The position numbers were made by a program, and so were the translations under genes. The notes under the pieces are model-generated. The model was not told the DNA's origin and ran no database searches. It saw nothing but the letters and a program-made list of their open reading frames with translations. From the NCBI GenBank assembly GCA_021203465.1, contig JAJQBC010000077.1:36412-100411 (forward strand): DNA of 64,000 nucleotides, given 5' to 3'. Origin of the DNA: Lachnospiraceae bacterium (GTDB lineage: Bacteria > Bacillota > Clostridia > Lachnospirales > Lachnospiraceae). Below are positions 60,768 through 64,000 of the stretch, piece after piece; position 1 is the first letter of the stretch, and every line of letters begins with the position of its first letter.

Positions 60768-60922
60768 CTATTTTCGTGCTAAACTTCAACCAGACGCTAA
60801 TATTTTATACTTGACTTTTTCTTAAATAAAGAGTGAAAGCGCCAGCCGGAAAGAGGCGGAACGAAAATGCCGCCGGCAGCATTTTGCGCAAACCGGGCGG
60901 CATCTATGAGGATTTTATAGCT

Positions 60923-61789
60923 TTACGGTCGCTGAGCCGATATCCATCCGGCAATGTCATCCTCCCCGAACTCATAACTGAGCTTCTTTCCATATGCCCT
61001 TTCATAAGCTTTTACCTTCTGTTCGTAATCCTGATTCATCATCAGTATGCTATTTTCCCGGACGCTCTTATCCGAATTTGGGTAAATAGTATTCAGGACG
61101 TGCACCGTGTAGCGCACCTTCCGAAATTCATCATTGTCTTTTTTTCGCAGATCGCGGACTTCCACGAAGAGGGAGACAATCGGAACCTGATTTTTCGCGG
61201 CATAGTAGTACGCGCCGCGCTTCGGCGGACGCGGTTTGCGGTAGTTAAACCACATCTCCTGCTCAGGATAAATCAAGATGGCATGCCCCTTTCGCAGGTT
61301 ATCCGCGATCTGCTCCTCAAAGCTGCCGCTTAAGTACTGACGGCTCTTCATCATCGGGATGATATCCTCATGATTCATGATGAAACCGATCCAGCCTCTC
61401 ATCGCAAGGTTCGTATCCTGACTCACCAAAAAGAGCCGCCGATACCCTGCCCTATTCACAGTAATGCGGACAGCGGTATTGTCCAGCGGGTTGAAATGGT
61501 TGCTGGTCACAATCACGCCGCCCTCCAGATCGCGCAGATTTTCAAGGCCCTCAATCTCGGTATGCCAGTTCAGCACCTTGCTCCCGGTGTCAACCAGCGC
61601 CCGCGCGCAGACGTTTAGGAAACGATAGAGCAGAGAATTCTGATTTTTCAGATAGCGTGCAACCTGCCCCGTCTTTTCCTTCGCAGAGAGATCCGGGTCG
61701 CCGGTTTCCACTTTGTCGTTGAATCGGCCTTCTTTAATCGCCTTCCGCATATTTTCGACAACCCGTCGTTTACTTCCTCCGATGATCAT
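60923..61789 (-). CDS. PlsC-like lysophospholipid acyltransferase
   Basis: Membrane-associated acyltransferase of 288 residues. After a charged N-terminal part of about 50 residues, the acyltransferase domain has VIVTSNHFNPLDNTAVRITV (the NHx4D catalytic motif as H-F-N-P-L-D), LFLVSQDTNLAMRGWIGFIM, and AILIYPEQEMWFNYRKPRPP in place of the usual FPEGTRS block. PIVSLFVEVRDLRKK follows. The YPEQEMW variant marks a subfamily seen in Firmicutes surface-lipid loci. The acceptor may be a lysophospholipid or a glycolipid. It overlaps the GT8 gene upstream by four bases, suggesting a joint glycolipid role. Confidence 0.9.
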   Translation of the reverse strand: MIIGGSKRRVVENMRKAIKEGRFNDKVETGDPDLSAKEKTGQVARYLKNQNSLLYRFLNVCARALVDTGSKVLNWHTEIEGLENLRDLEGGVIVTSNHFNPLDNTAVRITVNRAGYRRLFLVSQDTNLAMRGWIGFIMNHEDIIPMMKSRQYLSGSFEEQIADNLRKGHAILIYPEQEMWFNYRKPRPPKRGAYYYAAKNQVPIVSLFVEVRDLRKKDNDEFRKVRYTVHVLNTIYPNSDKSVRENSILMMNQDYEQKVKAYERAYGKKLSYEFGEDDIAGWISAQRP

Positions 61790-62652
61790 ATCGATGTCGT
61801 CTCCCGTTTGATATTTGTAACCTTTTCCCCTTTCATTTTTGCCATAAATGTCTGGTATTCCTCCAGAAGATCATCATACTCCGTCAGTCTCAATTCTTCG
61901 TGCATCCGTTCAATCTGCCAGGGCTTCACCGTCACCATGTGAAAGAACGGGAAGAAACGAAAGCTTGTCGTAAAGTGCTGGAAAACGGTATCTTTATGCA
62001 GTTTTCTCTGTTCATTGTATTTGCTGTTACAGATCTTTTTGGATCCGGCGAGCCGATTGAGTGCGGACTGGTCGGGCATGAACATCCTGTTAGCCTGACA
62101 CAGGCCGCGGCAACGCCGGAAGAGTCTGGTGCGGCGAATCTCTTTCATATTCAGAAGCAATACTCCGGAATTCAGATAATCAAAGTGCAGCGGATTTTCC
62201 CGAAAGAACCATTTGCCATAATAGTCAAGCACACCGGCAATCTCCCGTCCTTCCATAGCCTGATAATAAAAAGCGCTACAGTCCCGGCGGCAGAGCACAT
62301 CTTCATCGAGATACAAGATGCGGTTCGGTAACTCCGGGATAAGGTCGGCATAAAGGCGCAGCATACAATACGGCGTGAAGCGCGAGTTCATATTGGCAGT
62401 CGGAGGCCGCTTCTGAAAGTCGGTGGAAACATCGAGCAAACACACGCTGGATTCTGAATTTTTCTCTCTCAGATTTCCCTCCAAAAATAACGCTGTTCTT
62501 TCAGATACCGGAGCATAGCTCCTCCCGTTCGCCCACAGGGACATTGTCATGATATAAATATGGAGCGGCTCTTTCACATGCCCGCTGAGCGAAAGGACGG
62601 AGAGCACAAGCCCCTTCTCCATCTTTTTATCTCCACAATACAGAATATTCAT
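61786..62652 (-). CDS. Family 8 glycosyltransferase
   Basis: Cytoplasmic GT8 enzyme of 288 residues. It starts MNILYCGDKKMEKGLVLSVL, with the GT8 N-terminal pattern (NILYC.D). FTPYCMLRLYADLIPELPNR and RILYLDEDVLCRRDCSAFYY follow, the latter holding the metal-binding DxD as DED. LHFDYLNSGVLLLNMKEIRR and MPDQSALNRLAGSKK are the acceptor/donor loops, and a late FHMVTVKPWQ gives the third metal ligand region (H...KPW). Family members transfer glucose or galactose to lipopolysaccharide, glycogenin or diacylglycerol-type acceptors. The pairing with a PlsC-like gene points to glycolipid synthesis, by inference. GGAGG precedes ATG 62652. Confidence 0.92.
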   Translation of the reverse strand: MNILYCGDKKMEKGLVLSVLSLSGHVKEPLHIYIMTMSLWANGRSYAPVSERTALFLEGNLREKNSESSVCLLDVSTDFQKRPPTANMNSRFTPYCMLRLYADLIPELPNRILYLDEDVLCRRDCSAFYYQAMEGREIAGVLDYYGKWFFRENPLHFDYLNSGVLLLNMKEIRRTRLFRRCRGLCQANRMFMPDQSALNRLAGSKKICNSKYNEQRKLHKDTVFQHFTTSFRFFPFFHMVTVKPWQIERMHEELRLTEYDDLLEEYQTFMAKMKGEKVTNIKRETTSI

Positions 62653-62893
62653 GCCTCCGTCCTTTCTTCATAATGGATATGCCGATGACAACGACAACCC
62701 TTAAGTCCGACTTGTTGTAATGTCTCCATTATATGTTTCATAATACATGATTTCTCTGCTTTCCATTACGGAGTCTGCCCGACAGCTTGAGCAGTCATAC
62801 CTACTCTTAAAAGAGTATGGCGCTTAATTATAAATAAATTGTTATCTCTACTGTTAAAATTTTGTCAAATCATCCTCTCCACTTTCTGTACTA
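62653..62893. other. Intergenic stretch, no gene seen
   Basis: A/T-rich DNA upstream of the GT8 gene. It should hold the GT8 promoter, but no convincing boxes were found. I see no coding potential. Confidence 0.4.
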
Positions 62894-63073
62894 TCACCTG
62901 ATCCTGATCCTCAAATTTTCTGGCACCAGCTGCCCTCGTATCAGCATGACAAGGGAAACGGCCGAGTTGATATGACATCCGAAGATGTTGCCGATGCTGT
63001 AGGCCATTGCCACGAAATAATTTTCCTCTGCAAGTCCAGCCACGCTTCCCGCCGCGGCTCCGCAGGCTTTCAC
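62894..63073 (-). pseudogene. Aquaporin (MIP family) remnant
   Basis: A 59-codon open stretch ends in TGA at 62896-62894. It reads KACGAAAGSVAGLAEENYFV then AMAYSIGNIFGCHINSAVSL and VMLIRGQLVPE. This matches the first half of bacterial aquaporins, where the sequence around the first pore motif is typically AYSIGNISGCHINPAVSLAM. Here NPA has become NSA. The N-terminal membrane helix is cut by an upstream TAG, and everything after the first half-pore is missing, so it cannot make a channel. It is a decayed gene fragment, and its start codon is not meaningful. Confidence 0.75.
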
Positions 63074-63332
63074 TGATGGCTATAAACGCGAGAAGGACGA
63101 CCTTTCGTCGCCCTTCTTACAGCATCACTGCCTACTGCGGAATGTTAATCGTCAAATATGGTTATTCTCCACCCCTTTCACAACATAACTGATGCCCAGC
63201 TCCGTGCAGATGGGATACTGATAGTAAGAGAACGCTGAGCTTACAAATACCATGGGAAGCTATCGGAACACCCCCGCTTATGCAGGGAATACAAATATAT
63301 TAACACAATATGTCTTATCGCGCCTTTTACAC
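63074..63332. other. Intergenic stretch, no gene seen
   Basis: Contains a hairpin GAAGGACGAC / GTCGCCCTTC (about 63092-63116) that may be a relic terminator. No coding frame with support was found. Confidence 0.35.
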
Positions 63333-64000
63333 CTACCTCAGAACAACCCATCTGCCGTTCTTTTTCGGCCCGTCGTGAATAATAAATCCGTTTTGCTTTA
63401 ATTTCCTTATTGTCCGTTCAACAGATGTCCTGGGAAGGGTCAATTCTTTTACCATTCTGGCTACGGAAACAGATGGATTGCTTATGATAAAATTCAAAGC
63501 CATCTGTTCTTTCTCAGTCAGCTCCTCATTTATTCCTTCACTTTGATTGAGGAAGGCCGGATGAATCAGCAACGTCGTACAAAATGAGAGTCGCTCCGGC
63601 TCTGTTTCAAAAACAGGTTTCGGCGAACCGTTCCGTTCCAATGCATTTAATATTTTGAGAAAGCCCGTGTTGCGCCCCTCTGTCAGGTGCATTTCTTTCA
63701 GAAATTCGCCGATTCGGCGATTGCGATATCGCCTGTTGAACACACGATATGTGCGCAGCCCCTCCTCTGTAATCGAACGATCCGCACCCGGATGACAATA
63801 AACTTTTTGTCGTTATAATCTGCGACCTCGACAATAGGAAGATATTCCGGCTGAATGAGTTCGCACTTATTGAGTATATCCTTCTGGTACGAATCAATTT
63901 TTTCCAACGGTACACCCTTCCGGACATCCGGGCGACCATCTCTCTCTTTTACGCCAATGACGATATACCCGCCTCCCCAGTTGTCTATATCATTCGCAAT
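63333..64000 (-). pseudogene. AlbA_2 / RecG-like ATP-binding regulator, internally deleted, partial
   Basis: The right edge reads the N-terminal AlbA_2 domain (IANDIDNWGGGYIVIGVKER, then GRPDVRKGVPLEKIDSYQKD, up to DKKFIVIRV near 63785). The frame then changes. In another frame the C-terminal part continues as PGADRSITEEGLRTYRVFNR, RYRNRRIGEFLKEMHLTEGR, FLKILNALERNGSPKPVF and a terminal winged helix (SVSVARMVKELTLPRTSVER). The ATP-binding middle, about 200 residues in family members, is missing. The two halves meet at CCGGGTGC with a frameshift, so the gene is inactive. The 5' end lies beyond the window. Confidence 0.85.

Noticed and set aside
63007-63192. Small plus-strand frame near the right end
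   Set aside because: No ribosome site, low-complexity Arg/Pro composition, and it overlaps the aquaporin remnant on the other strand.

Overview
The window looks like a chromosomal segment of a spore-forming, moderately high-GC member of the Clostridia, most like the Lachnospiraceae. The evidence is a UGG-specifier T-box on a complete trp operon, spoIIP and gpr sporulation genes, an HrcA/CIRCE heat-shock system, strong GGAGG ribosome sites, and a secondary alcohol dehydrogenase of the Clostridium/Thermoanaerobacter type. This placement comes from gene content, not from a database search. Most genes lie on the minus strand in tightly packed operons with many 4-base ATGA overlaps.

From the left edge: a partial heptad-repeat coiled-coil protein (1-200); the operon trpEGDCFBA (320-7208, minus) behind a T-box leader (about 7350-7650); two metallopeptidases (M24 and M18); the heat-shock operon hrcA-grpE-dnaK-dnaJ with its CIRCE; and a long surface-polymer region (16.4-28.7 kb). 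That region encodes a TPR lipoprotein, three family-2 glycosyltransferases, GlmS, an LCP ligase, a polyprenyl-phosphate sugar transferase, and the DUF4956/VTC/CotH trio. Next are a GntR regulator, a two-gene SufC-SufB Fe-S scaffold and proA. Two plus-strand genes (zinc alcohol dehydrogenase and a COG0523 GTPase) follow, then lon under its own CIRCE, an alkyltransferase-like gene overlapping glpK, a P-type ATPase, spoIIP-gpr, rpsT, holA, comEC, a GerMN lipoprotein, a two-component pair, a ComEA-like lipoprotein, an HPr-like protein with Cys in place of His15, degV, a small plus-strand gene, htpG under a third CIRCE, a cytidylate-kinase-like gene, tRNA-Leu, a PhoPR-like pair preceded by four 11-bp-spaced PHO boxes, a six-tRNA cluster, an acyltransferase and a GT8 glycosyltransferase. 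The right end is decayed: an aquaporin remnant and an AlbA_2-type gene with an internal deletion.

The most unusual observations are these. (1) A small dispersed element with near-terminal inverted repeats has inserted at the 3' end of trpG and supplies its last 29 or so codons and its stop; a 67/70 identical core sits in the leader of the cytidylate-kinase-like gene. (2) The HPr-like protein has Cys15 and keeps Ser46, a Crh-like design. (3) CIRCE operators at lon and htpG extend the HrcA regulon beyond dnaK. (4) A perfect four-box PHO array precedes the phoP-like gene. (5) The CotH-VTC-DUF4956 trio is embedded in a surface-glycan locus. I found no CRISPR array, rRNA, prophage or complete insertion sequence.
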